Of a stretch of 64,000 bases of DNA, positions 1 to 9,418 are shown piece after piece. The notes beneath the pieces were generated by a model. The model had not been told where the DNA came from. It was given only the letters and a program-made list of their open reading frames with translations, and ran no database searches. The position numbers and the translations under genes are program-made. How positions within the stretch are numbered: the first letter of the stretch is position 1; the number at the start of each line of letters is the position of its first letter. The DNA comes from Oscillospiraceae bacterium (GTDB lineage: Bacteria > Bacillota > Clostridia > Oscillospirales > Acutalibacteraceae): positions 1-64,000 of the forward strand of contig SVPQ01000005.1 of the NCBI GenBank assembly GCA_015065845.1. Direction: 5' to 3'.

Positions 1-910
1 CGCCAGTTGCAGGGATACCACCAAAAAGTGCAGAACCAATGTTACCAACACCCTGAGCAACTAATTCCATATTTGAGTTGTGTCTGCTACCAATCATACC
101 ATCTGCAACAACACAAGAAAGAAGTGACTCAATAGCTGCTAAAACTGCAATTGTAACTGCATCAGGGAAAACCGCCTTTATTGTTTCAAATGAAAATTCA
201 GGGATTGATGGTGTTGGTGCTTTTGAAGAAATTTCATATAAATCACCAATAGTAAGAACATCTAAATCTAAAAAATGAACAAGTAATGCAGAAATAAGAA
301 TAGCAAAAATTGATGGTGGAACTTTTTTTATGAGTTTTGGCATTATAATTAAAATTGCAAGAGAAACAACACCAATCAAAGCTGCCATAGGGTTAATTGT
401 GGTGATTGAGTGTATAATTTCTTCAACTTTTTCAACTGTTTCTACAGGTGAGTTTTTAAATGTAAGACCTAAAAAATCTTTGATTTGTCCTATTAAAATT
501 GTAACAGCGATACCTGAAGTAAAACCGGTTGTAATTGTAAACGGAATAAATTTAATAAGACTACCGAATTTACAAACACCCATTACTATAAGCATTACAC
601 CTGCCATAAGTGTTGCAATAACAAGTCCCGAAAACCCGTTTGTTGCAATAATACCTGCAACAATTGAAGCGAATGCCGCAGTAGGACCTGCAATCTGTAC
701 ACGGCTACCACCTAAAAATGAGATTAAAAAACCAGCTACAATAGCGGTGTAAAGACCTTGTTCAGGTGTTGCACCGGAAGCTAGAGCAAGTGCAATAGAA
801 AGCGGTAAAGCAATTATTGCGACTATAAGACCTGCAGTTAAGTCTTTTACAAATTGTCCTTTGTTATAATTTTTAATTACCGAAAAAAGCTTCGGTTTTA
901 ATTTTGTCAT
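1..910 (-). CDS. SulP-family anion transporter (3' end cut by window edge)
   Basis: An open frame runs from an ATG at 910 off the left edge of the window; about 303 residues are visible. The start reads MTKLKPKLFSVIKNYN, followed by many hydrophobic segments. The SulP signature is clear: an early GLIVAIIALPLSIALALASG helix, the conserved IAGPTAAFASIVAGI stretch, and late AAIESLLSCVVADGM followed by GNIGSALFGGIPATG. SulP proteins are membrane carriers for sulfate, bicarbonate or other anions and usually end in a cytoplasmic STAS domain, which would lie outside the window. The substrate cannot be read from the sequence. The gene has its own upstream promoter and is separated from the atp operon by a terminator. 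The ORF track misses it because it is open at the edge; the two plus-strand ORFs listed here are its antisense shadows. Confidence 0.9.
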   Translation of the reverse strand, partial: MTKLKPKLFSVIKNYNKGQFVKDLTAGLIVAIIALPLSIALALASGATPEQGLYTAIVAGFLISFLGGSRVQIAGPTAAFASIVAGIIATNGFSGLVIATLMAGVMLIVMGVCKFGSLIKFIPFTITTGFTSGIAVTILIGQIKDFLGLTFKNSPVETVEKVEEIIHSITTINPMAALIGVVSLAILIIMPKLIKKVPPSIFAILISALLVHFLDLDVLTIGDLYEISSKAPTPSIPEFSFETIKAVFPDAVTIAVLAAIESLLSCVVADGMIGSRHNSNMELVAQGVGNIGSALFGGIPATG

Positions 911-947
911 AATACCCCGACCTATTTTAAAATTTTTAACATGGGAT

Positions 948-976
948 ATTATACACCTGTAATTTTTACTTTTCAA
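948..976 (-). promoter_or_regulatory. Sigma-A promoter for the SulP gene
   Basis: On the minus strand, TTGAAA and TATAAT are separated by exactly 17 bases, about 38 bases upstream of the SulP ATG. A GGGG-type ribosome binding site lies between promoter and start. Confidence 0.7.
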
Positions 977-999
977 CAAAATTTGACAGCATAAAAAAA

Positions 1000-1038
1000 T
1001 TCCTATGTATTTTACTAATTTTTAAAATACATAGGAAT
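1000..1038 (-). terminator. Rho-independent terminator of the atp operon
   Basis: A perfect hairpin (TTCCTATGTATTTTA and its complement) sits just after the atpC stop. In the minus direction it is followed by a run of seven T. It isolates the atp operon from the SulP gene downstream. Confidence 0.85.
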
Positions 1039-1065
1039 AATTTTATATGTTTTTACTATTATTTT

Positions 1066-1476
1066 TTATATATTAAGGTTATAATTCCTTTTTCTTAAAG
1101 TGGTCATCATTCGTTGAAGCTCTATTTCGGTTCGTCTGTGTTCACTGAAACTCTGAGCGTTTCTCAACTGCTCTTTTTCTTGTTCTAAAAGCAGTTGTGC
1201 TTTAGCTTCGTCAATATCCTCAGGCCACTCTAAGAGGTGAGTAAAGACTAAAACATCGTCTGGTCTTACTTCCATAAAACCATCACCAACAAATGCTTTT
1301 TTCCATTCACCGTCTTGTTTTATTTTAATTTCACCAGGGGGTAAAGCAACAATCATTGGCTGGTGTCCGTAAAGAACAGAGAGTTCTCCATCAGAAGCGT
1401 TACAGGTAACTGCCTCTACTTCGCCAACAAAAAATTGCTTTTTCGGGGTGAACATTTCTAATTTGAATTTAGGCAT
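1066..1476 (-). CDS. atpC: F1Fo ATP synthase epsilon subunit
   Basis: The 136-residue protein matches the epsilon subunit, the central-stalk protein that couples rotation to the F1 head and can inhibit ATP hydrolysis. The N-terminal beta-sandwich is recognisable (FKLEMFTPKKQFFVGEVEAVTCNASDGELSVLYGHQPMIVALPPG). A C-terminal two-helix segment (IDEAKAQLLLEQEKEQL onward) is also present. Length is normal for the family. It is the last gene of the operon, 23 bases after atpD, and is followed by a strong terminator. The start is supported by a GGGTGA site a few bases upstream of the ATG. Confidence 0.95.
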   Translation of the reverse strand: MPKFKLEMFTPKKQFFVGEVEAVTCNASDGELSVLYGHQPMIVALPPGEIKIKQDGEWKKAFVGDGFMEVRPDDVLVFTHLLEWPEDIDEAKAQLLLEQEKEQLRNAQSFSEHRRTEIELQRMMTTLRKRNYNLNI

Positions 1477-1499
1477 CTAAAATCACCCATTAATAAGAA

Positions 1500-2894
<1,395 letters not shown>

Positions 2895-3764
2895 TCACTT
2901 TTGTAATTCTGTTGCTGCAGCAATTTCTGTTATTTCATTAGTAATTTGCAGTTGACGGGCAGCGTTGAGTTCTTTTGAAAGCTCTGCAATCATTTCATCG
3001 GCATTTTTTGTAGCATTCTGCATTGCGTTCATTCTTGCAATATTTTCACTTACTGCCGATTGCATAAATACATCGTACATAAAGCCCGTTACATATTGAT
3101 AAACAATCTGTTCAAAAACTACTTCGACTGAGGGTTCGTAAATCATCTGAGCACGTTTGTCACTTTTAAAATCAATGTCAAGAAAGTCACGCCTTAAAAG
3201 AGGTAAAAGTCTTTTAACACAAGGTGTCTGCACAGATGAAGAAATATACTCAGTGTAAACCAAATAAACTTCTCTGTAGTCATTTGTCAAAAACAATTCA
3301 ATCAGTTTTGAAGCAACCTGACCTGCGAGGTTTAAAGTAGGGTGTTGCGAAGCACCGTACCACGAGTACGCAGGTTCAATACCGTGGTTTTTAAAAAGAC
3401 GGTCACCGATAATACCGAGTGAAATTACCATAGGGTCTTTGTGCTCTTTCATTTTTTCAAGTGCTAAATTTACAACACCTGAGTTGTAACCACCACAAAG
3501 ACCTTTATCGGAAGTTACAACAACAAAAACAGCACTGCCCATATTTTGCTCTTCAATGAACTTGTTAGTTAAGTTATTGTTTTTGGTTTTTGAAAGAATA
3601 TCTTTTATTGTAGTACGCAGTCGCTGGAGATAAAAAAGGTTAAAGTCAATACTTTGCATAGCCTTTTTCATTCGTGAAGTAGATAACAAGTACATAGCAT
3701 TTGTTATCTTTCTTGTCTGTTCAACTGCTTTGAGATGTTGCTTTATTTCGTTAGCGTTACTCAT
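2895..3764 (-). CDS. atpG: F1Fo ATP synthase gamma subunit
   Basis: This is the rotating central-shaft subunit. The N-terminal helix (ANEIKQHLKAVEQTRKITNAMYLLSTSRMKKA) and the C-terminal helix (ENIARMNAMQNATKNADEMI) pair into the coiled-coil shaft. The internal VVTSDKGLCGGYNSGV motif is diagnostic. The 289-residue length is normal. The start overlaps the atpA stop by four bases, implying translational coupling. Confidence 0.96.
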   Translation of the reverse strand: MSNANEIKQHLKAVEQTRKITNAMYLLSTSRMKKAMQSIDFNLFYLQRLRTTIKDILSKTKNNNLTNKFIEEQNMGSAVFVVVTSDKGLCGGYNSGVVNLALEKMKEHKDPMVISLGIIGDRLFKNHGIEPAYSWYGASQHPTLNLAGQVASKLIELFLTNDYREVYLVYTEYISSSVQTPCVKRLLPLLRRDFLDIDFKSDKRAQMIYEPSVEVVFEQIVYQYVTGFMYDVFMQSAVSENIARMNAMQNATKNADEMIAELSKELNAARQLQITNEITEIAAATELQK

Positions 3765-5257
3765 TGTTTAAACTCCAACATTGTTTTAGTGAAAATCTTT
3801 TCAATTGCGTCAGTAATATCACCCGTTTTGTTTATTTCCTTTGCGTAATCCGGGTATTTACTCTGTAACATTTCTATAAGTTCACTTGCTTTTTCTTTAA
3901 CTTCCTTTTTAGGAATATTTTCGAATACATCAAGTTTGTAAGCTAAAAGAATTGCAACTTGCTTAAATAAATCGAGGGGCTCACCCTTACCTTGTTTTAA
4001 GAGTTCAGTAAGACATTCGCCTTTTCTTAAAAGTTTAGCAGTAGATTCATCAACATCGCTGCCGAAACGGGTAAAAATAGCCATTTCTCTGTATTGAGAA
4101 AGTTCAATACGGAGTGTACCTGAAACTTTTCTCATTGCTTTATGCTGAGCACTTCTGCCAACACGGGAAACTGAAAGACCTGTATTGATAGCAGGGCGCA
4201 TACCACTGTGGAATAATTCACTCTCTAAATAAATCTGACCATCTGTAATAGAAATTACATTGGTAGGTATGTAAGCAGAAATATTGCCACCTGTTGTTTC
4301 TACAATAGGCAATGCGGTAATACTACCACCGCTTGATTTTTTAGAAAGACAGGCACTTCTTTCAAGAAGTCTTGAGTGAAGGTAGAAAACATCGCCAGGG
4401 TATGCTTCTCGTCCTGGTGGTCTGTGAAGAAGTAAAGACATTGCACGGTATGCAACCGCGTGTTTTGATAAATCGTCATAAATTACTAAAACATCTTTTC
4501 CTTCTGCCATAAAGCCTTCTGCAACAGTACAGGCACAGTAAGGTGCAAGGTACTGGGTTGCAGGGGAATCTGAAGCAGTTGAAGCAACAACTACTGTGTA
4601 TTCCATAGCATCATTTCTATTAAGGTAATCAACAACCTGTGAGATGTTGGATGCTTTCTGCCCGATAGCACAGTAAACACATATAACATCTTTACCTTTC
4701 TGGTTGAAGATAGTGTCAAGTGCAATAGAAGTTTTACCTGTCTGTCTGTCACCAATAATAAGTTCACGCTGACCACGACCAATGGGCACCATACTGTCAA
4801 TTGCTAAAATACCTGTTTCAAGCGGTTTTGAAACTGGTTCACGGTCAATTATAGTAGGTGCAGGTCTTTCTGCAGGTAAATATTTTTTTGCATCGAGTGC
4901 TTTACCGTCAATTGCTCTGCCTATAGGGTCAATAATTCTGCCCAGTAGTTCAGGCCCAACGGGGATTTCAGCAACTCTGTTAGTGCCCTTAACCGTATCG
5001 CCAACGCTTACTGCGTCTGCGCTGTCAAAAAGAACTGCACCAACGCCATCTTCGTTAAGCTCAAGAGCCATACCATATATTTCGCCATCGAATTCTAAAA
5101 GTTCGCCATAAAGACGGTTTTTAAGTCCTGAAACAGTAGCAACACCGTCACCAACAGATGAAACTTTACCACATTCATAAACAAGAGGGGTAGTTGAGAA
5201 ACTCTGAAGTCTGCTTTTAAGATATTCGTTTTTTGTTGCGAAAATGCTTTCAGACAT
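3761..5257 (-). CDS. atpA: F1Fo ATP synthase alpha subunit
   Basis: The alpha subunit is the non-catalytic nucleotide-binding partner of beta. The P-loop GDRQTGKTS lies near residues 169-177, and SVSRVGRSAQ carries the arginine contributed to the catalytic site. Length (498 residues) is usual. The extreme N-terminus (MSESIFATKNEYLKSRLQ), which in other species docks onto the delta N-terminal domain, is present at normal length. That is notable because the neighbouring delta gene lacks the domain. The start overlaps the atpH stop (TGATG). Confidence 0.97.
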   Translation of the reverse strand: MSESIFATKNEYLKSRLQSFSTTPLVYECGKVSSVGDGVATVSGLKNRLYGELLEFDGEIYGMALELNEDGVGAVLFDSADAVSVGDTVKGTNRVAEIPVGPELLGRIIDPIGRAIDGKALDAKKYLPAERPAPTIIDREPVSKPLETGILAIDSMVPIGRGQRELIIGDRQTGKTSIALDTIFNQKGKDVICVYCAIGQKASNISQVVDYLNRNDAMEYTVVVASTASDSPATQYLAPYCACTVAEGFMAEGKDVLVIYDDLSKHAVAYRAMSLLLHRPPGREAYPGDVFYLHSRLLERSACLSKKSSGGSITALPIVETTGGNISAYIPTNVISITDGQIYLESELFHSGMRPAINTGLSVSRVGRSAQHKAMRKVSGTLRIELSQYREMAIFTRFGSDVDESTAKLLRKGECLTELLKQGKGEPLDLFKQVAILLAYKLDVFENIPKKEVKEKASELIEMLQSKYPDYAKEINKTGDITDAIEKIFTKTMLEFKQ

Positions 5258-5487
5258 CAGGTTTCATCTCCATTCTTTATATGTTTTTTAAGTCGTTCAA
5301 GTTGGGTTTTAATGCTGTTGTCGTAAACTACACCGTCAAGATTGATTATAAAGCCACCGATAATTGAATTGTCTATTTTGTATTCAAACTCAATATCTTT
5401 ACCAAGTTTCTTCTTTAATTCATCGCAAAGATATCTGTAAGTAGGAATAGTGATATTATCGGCAACTATAATAGTTGATTTACGCAT
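5257..5487 (-). CDS. atpH: Truncated F1Fo ATP synthase delta subunit (C-terminal part only)
   Basis: Only 76 residues are encoded, against about 180 for a usual delta/OSCP subunit. What remains matches the family's C-terminal region: IDNSIIGGFIINLDGVVYDNSIKTQLERL corresponds to the conserved 'D-x-x-hIGG ... D-x-S-h-x-x-x-L' stretch. The N-terminal helical bundle that clamps the alpha N-termini is absent. The junctions are tidy: the ATG overlaps the atpF stop by eight bases and the stop overlaps the atpA start. The upstream atpF ends like a normal b subunit, so the missing domain has not been moved there. I infer a stable lineage-specific reduction, not a recent frameshift. Peripheral-stalk attachment may use another protein or a reduced contact. 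Confidence 0.85.
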   Translation of the reverse strand: MRKSTIIVADNITIPTYRYLCDELKKKLGKDIEFEYKIDNSIIGGFIINLDGVVYDNSIKTQLERLKKHIKNGDET

Positions 5488-6004
5488 CTATATCACCATT
5501 ACTTTTTAATGAGTCAAGAAAATCTTCTATAAGTCGTTTATTATCAGCATCATCAAACTCTCTGTGTAAAAGAGTCTTTGAAGCGTCAATAGCGAGGTTG
5601 ACAATTTCTTCACGGGCATTGTCGAGAGCTTCCTGCTCTTTTTGTTTTGCATTTTTGTTTGCTTTATCAACAATTGTTTTTGCCTGTTCTCTTGCAGAAT
5701 CAATAATTTCAGTTGCTTCTGCTTTAGCATTGTTAATGCCTTCTTTAATTGCTTCTGCTTTGGCATTTTCAGAATCTTTAAGAAGTTCGTCATATTTTTC
5801 TTTCATCTGGGTAGCTTCTTTAAGATTTTCTGCTGCTTCCTTCTTTTGTGCTTCAACTTTTTCTGTTCTTGCATTAAGGAATTTTTTTACAGGGTTGTAA
5901 GCTAATTTTTTTACAACAAGGTAAAGAACAATTATGCTTACTATGTTAATCAGAAGATCGGCAATAAGATCTTTTGACATACCTAAAGATTGTAACATAT
6001 CCAT
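5480..6004 (-). CDS. atpF: F1Fo ATP synthase b subunit (peripheral stalk)
   Basis: The 174-residue protein has one N-terminal membrane helix (about residues 16-33, LLINIVSIIVLYLVVKKL). It is followed by a long charged helix rich in Ala, Glu and Lys, as expected for the stator b dimer. The C-terminus (EEIVNLAIDASKTLLHREF) resembles the usual b end that meets delta. Length is normal, so it is not a b-delta fusion. It follows atpE after 26 bases and overlaps atpH. Confidence 0.93.
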   Translation of the reverse strand: MDMLQSLGMSKDLIADLLINIVSIIVLYLVVKKLAYNPVKKFLNARTEKVEAQKKEAAENLKEATQMKEKYDELLKDSENAKAEAIKEGINNAKAEATEIIDSAREQAKTIVDKANKNAKQKEQEALDNAREEIVNLAIDASKTLLHREFDDADNKRLIEDFLDSLKSNGDIDA

Positions 6005-6030
6005 AATAAATACACCTTATAAAATCTAAA

Positions 6031-6231
6031 TTATTTACCTGAAAGAATGAGCGCTACAACGAAAGCGTAAATAGCGGTTGACTCTGCAAGTGCACAACCT
6101 AAAAGAAGAATTGTCTGAATTTTACTTGCTGCCTCTGGTTGACGGGCAACTGACTCAACTGCCTTTGCAGTTGCGAAACACATACCGAAACCTGCACCGA
6201 GTGCTGTAAGCATTGCTATTGCTGAACCCAT
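6031..6231 (-). CDS. atpE: F1Fo ATP synthase c subunit (rotor ring)
   Basis: A 66-residue two-helix hairpin. Helix 1 holds the glycine-rich GAGFG stretch, the loop is ESVARQPEA, and helix 2 carries the ion-binding glutamate (E50) in CALAESTAIYAF. The glutamate with S51, T52 and Y55 resembles the second-helix half of the Na+ site known from Ilyobacter tartaricus. By ungapped alignment, however, the helix-1 glutamine of that site is M17 here. Ion specificity is therefore unclear from sequence. A GGAGG site precedes the ATG. Confidence 0.96.
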   Translation of the reverse strand: MGSAIAMLTALGAGFGMCFATAKAVESVARQPEAASKIQTILLLGCALAESTAIYAFVVALILSGK

Positions 6232-6276
6232 AATAAATTACCTCCGAAATTTAATATAAATCAATTTAATTTTTAT

Positions 6277-7218
6277 TTATTCTTCAAGACCTTCCATTGC
6301 TTCATCAATGAATGTGAGCGAAAGTGTAATGAAGATATATGCCTGAATAAGTGGGTGGAAAAGATTAAAATATAAACCTGCAATACCAGGAATACCAGCG
6401 GCATATCCACCTAAAGCACCTTTTAAGAGTTCCATAACTATCATACCGCCAAGCATATTACCGAAAAGACGGCAAGCGAGCGAAATCGGAATTGCAATAT
6501 CGCTGACGATTTTCATAGGAATCATAATTGGTCTCATAGCTACCATAGGGCCACCCATTGCTTTAAGTCTTCCGCCAAATCCAAGTTTTCTGAAACCAAA
6601 GAAGTTCAGAAGAACAAAGGTTATAAGACCCATAGAAAATGTAACAACCAAATCTGAGGTTGGTGCTCTTAAACCGAATAGTTCTAAACTTGCACTGAAT
6701 ATTAAATAGATTGCAAGAGCGAACATATAAGGTGCAAGGCTTTTGCCGGCTTTTTTACCAGTTGCATTTATGCAGAAACTTTCGACTGTTTCAACACAGA
6801 GTTCCATAACATTCTGAAATCCTTCAGGCTTGTCTTTGAATTTAGGGAAGACAAGGAATCTGAAAAGAAGACAAAGAACAGTAACAATTAAAACAATAAT
6901 CATTGTGTAAATTGTGGTTTCGCCTAATTTCAGACCGAAAATTTCAACTGAGCTTCTGTCGCCGAACATTGAAAATTCAATGTGCATAGCGCTGTGCTTA
7001 CCTGAAAACCATGTTATAAACACACCAAGCGCAAACCAGATGCTGATAATCATACCTGAAAAGCATAGAGTTTTAAGTCTTTTTTTCTTTTTGAATTTTT
7101 TCTTGTCGTAATCGTCACCGAAGTTTTTAAGTACTCCTTTAAAGTGAATATTAAGAACAAGACAAATAATAAAAACTACTACGCTTATGCCGATTTTTGT
7201 TAAATCAGCAGTGCTCAT
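6277..7218 (-). CDS. atpB: F1Fo ATP synthase a subunit
   Basis: This is the membrane stator subunit that forms the ion half-channels. The essential arginine lies in SLACRLFGNMLGG, and the final helix FHPLIQAYIFITLSLTFI is typical. It has 313 residues. The N-terminal part carries two extra hydrophobic stretches separated by a very basic loop (KKKFKKKKRLK) ahead of the conserved core. The ATG overlaps the stop of the upstream atpI-like gene. Confidence 0.96.
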   Translation of the reverse strand: MSTADLTKIGISVVVFIICLVLNIHFKGVLKNFGDDYDKKKFKKKKRLKTLCFSGMIISIWFALGVFITWFSGKHSAMHIEFSMFGDRSSVEIFGLKLGETTIYTMIIVLIVTVLCLLFRFLVFPKFKDKPEGFQNVMELCVETVESFCINATGKKAGKSLAPYMFALAIYLIFSASLELFGLRAPTSDLVVTFSMGLITFVLLNFFGFRKLGFGGRLKAMGGPMVAMRPIMIPMKIVSDIAIPISLACRLFGNMLGGMIVMELLKGALGGYAAGIPGIAGLYFNLFHPLIQAYIFITLSLTFIDEAMEGLEE

Positions 7219-7517
7219 TTATTATCATCTCCTTTATTGGAAAATTGTTTTTTTGTTTTATCTGAATTCTTTTTTGAAAAGAGTAAAATTAAAGGAATCG
7301 AAACAATAACGCCTATTGTGTACCCGATTGCTAAGAATTTTACGGATTCCATAAAGAAAAGATAGATAAGTAACAGTGCTGCCCCGTAAGATAAAAGTTT
7401 TATAAAAAGCGGTAATATGGTCTTTTTTAAATCACCAGATAAAGCACTTTTTAAAAGTATGTGGAGCAGAAAAACTTCTAAAATGCCGTATGCGACACCT
7501 GATAAAATCAATGTCAT
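7215..7517 (-). CDS. Small membrane protein in the AtpI position
   Basis: A 100-residue protein with about three membrane helices and a basic, hydrophilic tail (KKNSDKTKKQFSNKGDDNK). Its sequence is not clearly alignable by eye to AtpI. Its position as first gene of the atp operon, its size and its topology fit the ATP synthase subunit I group, thought to help assemble the c ring. The track starts at 7532, but that ATG is only two bases from AAGGAG. The ATG at 7517 (MTLILSGVAYG) has GAGGTGA at good spacing, and the promoter just upstream supports it. Confidence 0.65.
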   Translation of the reverse strand: MTLILSGVAYGILEVFLLHILLKSALSGDLKKTILPLFIKLLSYGAALLLIYLFFMESVKFLAIGYTIGVIVSIPLILLFSKKNSDKTKKQFSNKGDDNK

Positions 7518-7541
7518 TAAGTCACCTCGCATATCTCCTTA

Positions 7542-7570
7542 ATTTTATGACTTTTTTTATAATAAGTCAA
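7542..7570 (-). promoter_or_regulatory. Sigma-A promoter of the atp operon
   Basis: Minus-strand TTGACT, a 17-base spacer and TAAAAT lie about 25 bases from the revised first start codon. The implied leader is very short, which favours the 7517 start for the first gene. Confidence 0.8.
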
Positions 7571-7637
7571 TACAAAACAAGAGTTTTTTACTGTTGTTTT
7601 CACTAATTTTTAAGGTGATTTATTGGATATAATTACA

Positions 7638-7666
7638 TTGTCTTTTTTTATACTTTATGGTAAAAT
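7638..7666 (+). promoter_or_regulatory. Sigma-A promoter of the GH36-GH3 operon
   Basis: TTGTCT, a 17-base spacer and TAAAAT are followed by a leader of about 35 bases and GAAAGGTG before the ATG at 7707. It overlaps the false TTG-initiated extension in the ORF track. Confidence 0.7.
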
Positions 7667-7706
7667 ATTATGTAAATCAAAAATCTATCTGAAAGGTGCA
7701 AAAACA

Positions 7707-9407
7707 ATGTTTAAAAACGCAAAAGTTGCATTGAATTACAAAGAAAATGGTAAGACAGTTGCTTTTTCGGGTAATAATGAAGATTTAGCGGTTAATTACT
7801 CATTCGATGGTAAATCTTTAAAAGTTACTGTAAAAGCAAATAAAGAAACCGAACTTTATAACCTTAAAGTTATTGCAGATTATATTTATCCTGATGATGT
7901 CCGCATTATGCCGAATGGTTACCAGAGTTGGAGTATGACAAGGGAATACAAAAAGAACGAGTTCTACAGAGGCATGAATAAACTCGTTAAATCTATTCCG
8001 TTAGGTTTCAATATGGCTGGTTGCAGTGGTGACTATATGTTCAGAGAGTACCCTGATAAGGCGGGTGTATTTCATGGTTATACATATTCATACATTCGCA
8101 CAGGTAGTGAGTTCACTCTCTTTGGTAGTTTAAGTGAGCAAGAAGGATACACAGTTTTACATTTTGATACAAACGAAAATACAATCGTTATTGAAAAAGA
8201 TCTGGAATGTAAAGTGATAAACGGTGAAGTTACTGTTTTAGATATGGTTGTTTTAACTGGTGAACACGATGCTTTATTTGATGAGTATTTCACAACTATG
8301 GGTATTGAAAAACCAAAAACAAACAGAATCAACGGTTATACAAGCTGGTACAACTATTACACAGATATTACTGAAGAAATTATTATCCGTGACCTTGAGG
8401 CGTTAAAAGCAACAGGTGCAGATATAAATATTTTCCAGATAGATGATGGTTACCAGAGTTTTATAGGTGACTGGGAAGTACCGAATGAAAAATTCCCTAA
8501 AGGTATGAAATATATCGCAGATGAAATTCATTCTAAAGGCTGGCTTGCAGGTCTCTGGCTTGCACCTTTCTACATTCAGAAAAATTCTGTTGTTGCAAAA
8601 AATCACCCTGAATGGATTGTTAAAAAACCTGATGGTAAACCAGTTTATGGTTTTGTAGGACTTGGCAGAGATTGTTATACACTCGATTTTTATAATCCTG
8701 AGTGTGCGGCATATATAAAACAATTCTTTAACACAATTCTCAATACATGGGGATTCGATATGGTTAAACTCGACTTCCTTTACACCGCTTGTATAGTTCC
8801 GAGAAACGGCAAGAGCCGTGGTGAAATTATGTGTGATGCTATGGCACTTTTAAGAGAATGTGTTGGTGAAAAACTCATTTTAGGTTGCGGTGTTCCGTTA
8901 GGACCAGCTTTTGGCAAGGTCGATTATTGCCGTATCGGTAGTGATGTTGACTTAGTTTTCGAGCCAGTTCCTGTAAAAGGCAAAGTGAACAGAGAAATTG
9001 TTTCTGTTCAGACTGCAATTAAAAACACAATTTTCCGCCGTGGTCTTAATGGCAGAGTATTTGGTAATGACCCTGATGTTTTCTATTTAAGAAACGCTTT
9101 AAAAGAAGTTGACGGTGACAGAAAGAGTAAGAAACCTTTAAAAATTACCTGGGAACAACGCGTTTTATGGGCAGACCTTTGCAGAAATTTAGGTACAATT
9201 ATATTTACATCTGACAATGCCGCAAACTATGATGAAAAACAAAGTGCGGAACTTATGAAAACATATAGTGCACCGACAGTTAAAGTGCTTGATGCTATTT
9301 ACGAGGGCGACAACTGGGTTAAACTCACTTGCGAAGAAAATGGCAAGAAATTTGAGCACTTAATTAACTGGAATACCGGTGAAAATAAAAAAACTGAAAT
9401 AAACTAA
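7707..9407 (+). CDS. GH36-type alpha-galactosidase
   Basis: A 566-residue cytoplasmic enzyme (no signal peptide) of the GH36/clan D fold, predicted to remove alpha-linked galactose from oligosaccharides. The barrel motifs are visible: FQIDDGYQSFIGDWEVP, GLWLAPF, and the nucleophile in MVKLDFLY (D356). The acid/base aspartate lies in CRIGSDV (D413). The N-terminal third is a beta-rich domain with the MPNGYQSWSMTREY segment seen in these enzymes. Its substrate could also be another alpha-galactoside or an alpha-N-acetylgalactosaminide. The start at 7707 is set by GAAAGGTG eight bases upstream; the track's start at 7623 is a TTG inside the promoter region. It forms an operon with the GH3 gene twelve bases downstream. 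Confidence 0.88.
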   Translation: MFKNAKVALNYKENGKTVAFSGNNEDLAVNYSFDGKSLKVTVKANKETELYNLKVIADYIYPDDVRIMPNGYQSWSMTREYKKNEFYRGMNKLVKSIPLGFNMAGCSGDYMFREYPDKAGVFHGYTYSYIRTGSEFTLFGSLSEQEGYTVLHFDTNENTIVIEKDLECKVINGEVTVLDMVVLTGEHDALFDEYFTTMGIEKPKTNRINGYTSWYNYYTDITEEIIIRDLEALKATGADINIFQIDDGYQSFIGDWEVPNEKFPKGMKYIADEIHSKGWLAGLWLAPFYIQKNSVVAKNHPEWIVKKPDGKPVYGFVGLGRDCYTLDFYNPECAAYIKQFFNTILNTWGFDMVKLDFLYTACIVPRNGKSRGEIMCDAMALLRECVGEKLILGCGVPLGPAFGKVDYCRIGSDVDLVFEPVPVKGKVNREIVSVQTAIKNTIFRRGLNGRVFGNDPDVFYLRNALKEVDGDRKSKKPLKITWEQRVLWADLCRNLGTIIFTSDNAANYDEKQSAELMKTYSAPTVKVLDAIYEGDNWVKLTCEENGKKFEHLINWNTGENKKTEIN

Positions 9408-9418
9408 GGAGTGGAAAT

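Noticed and set aside
78-752. Two plus-strand ORFs over the left edge
   Set aside because: They are antisense shadows of the SulP gene, which is intact on the minus strand and missing from the track only because it runs off the edge.
5257-5487. Frameshift or recent deletion as the cause of the short atpH
   Set aside because: The start and stop overlap the neighbours exactly as in an intact operon, and no remnant of the missing domain lies in another frame.
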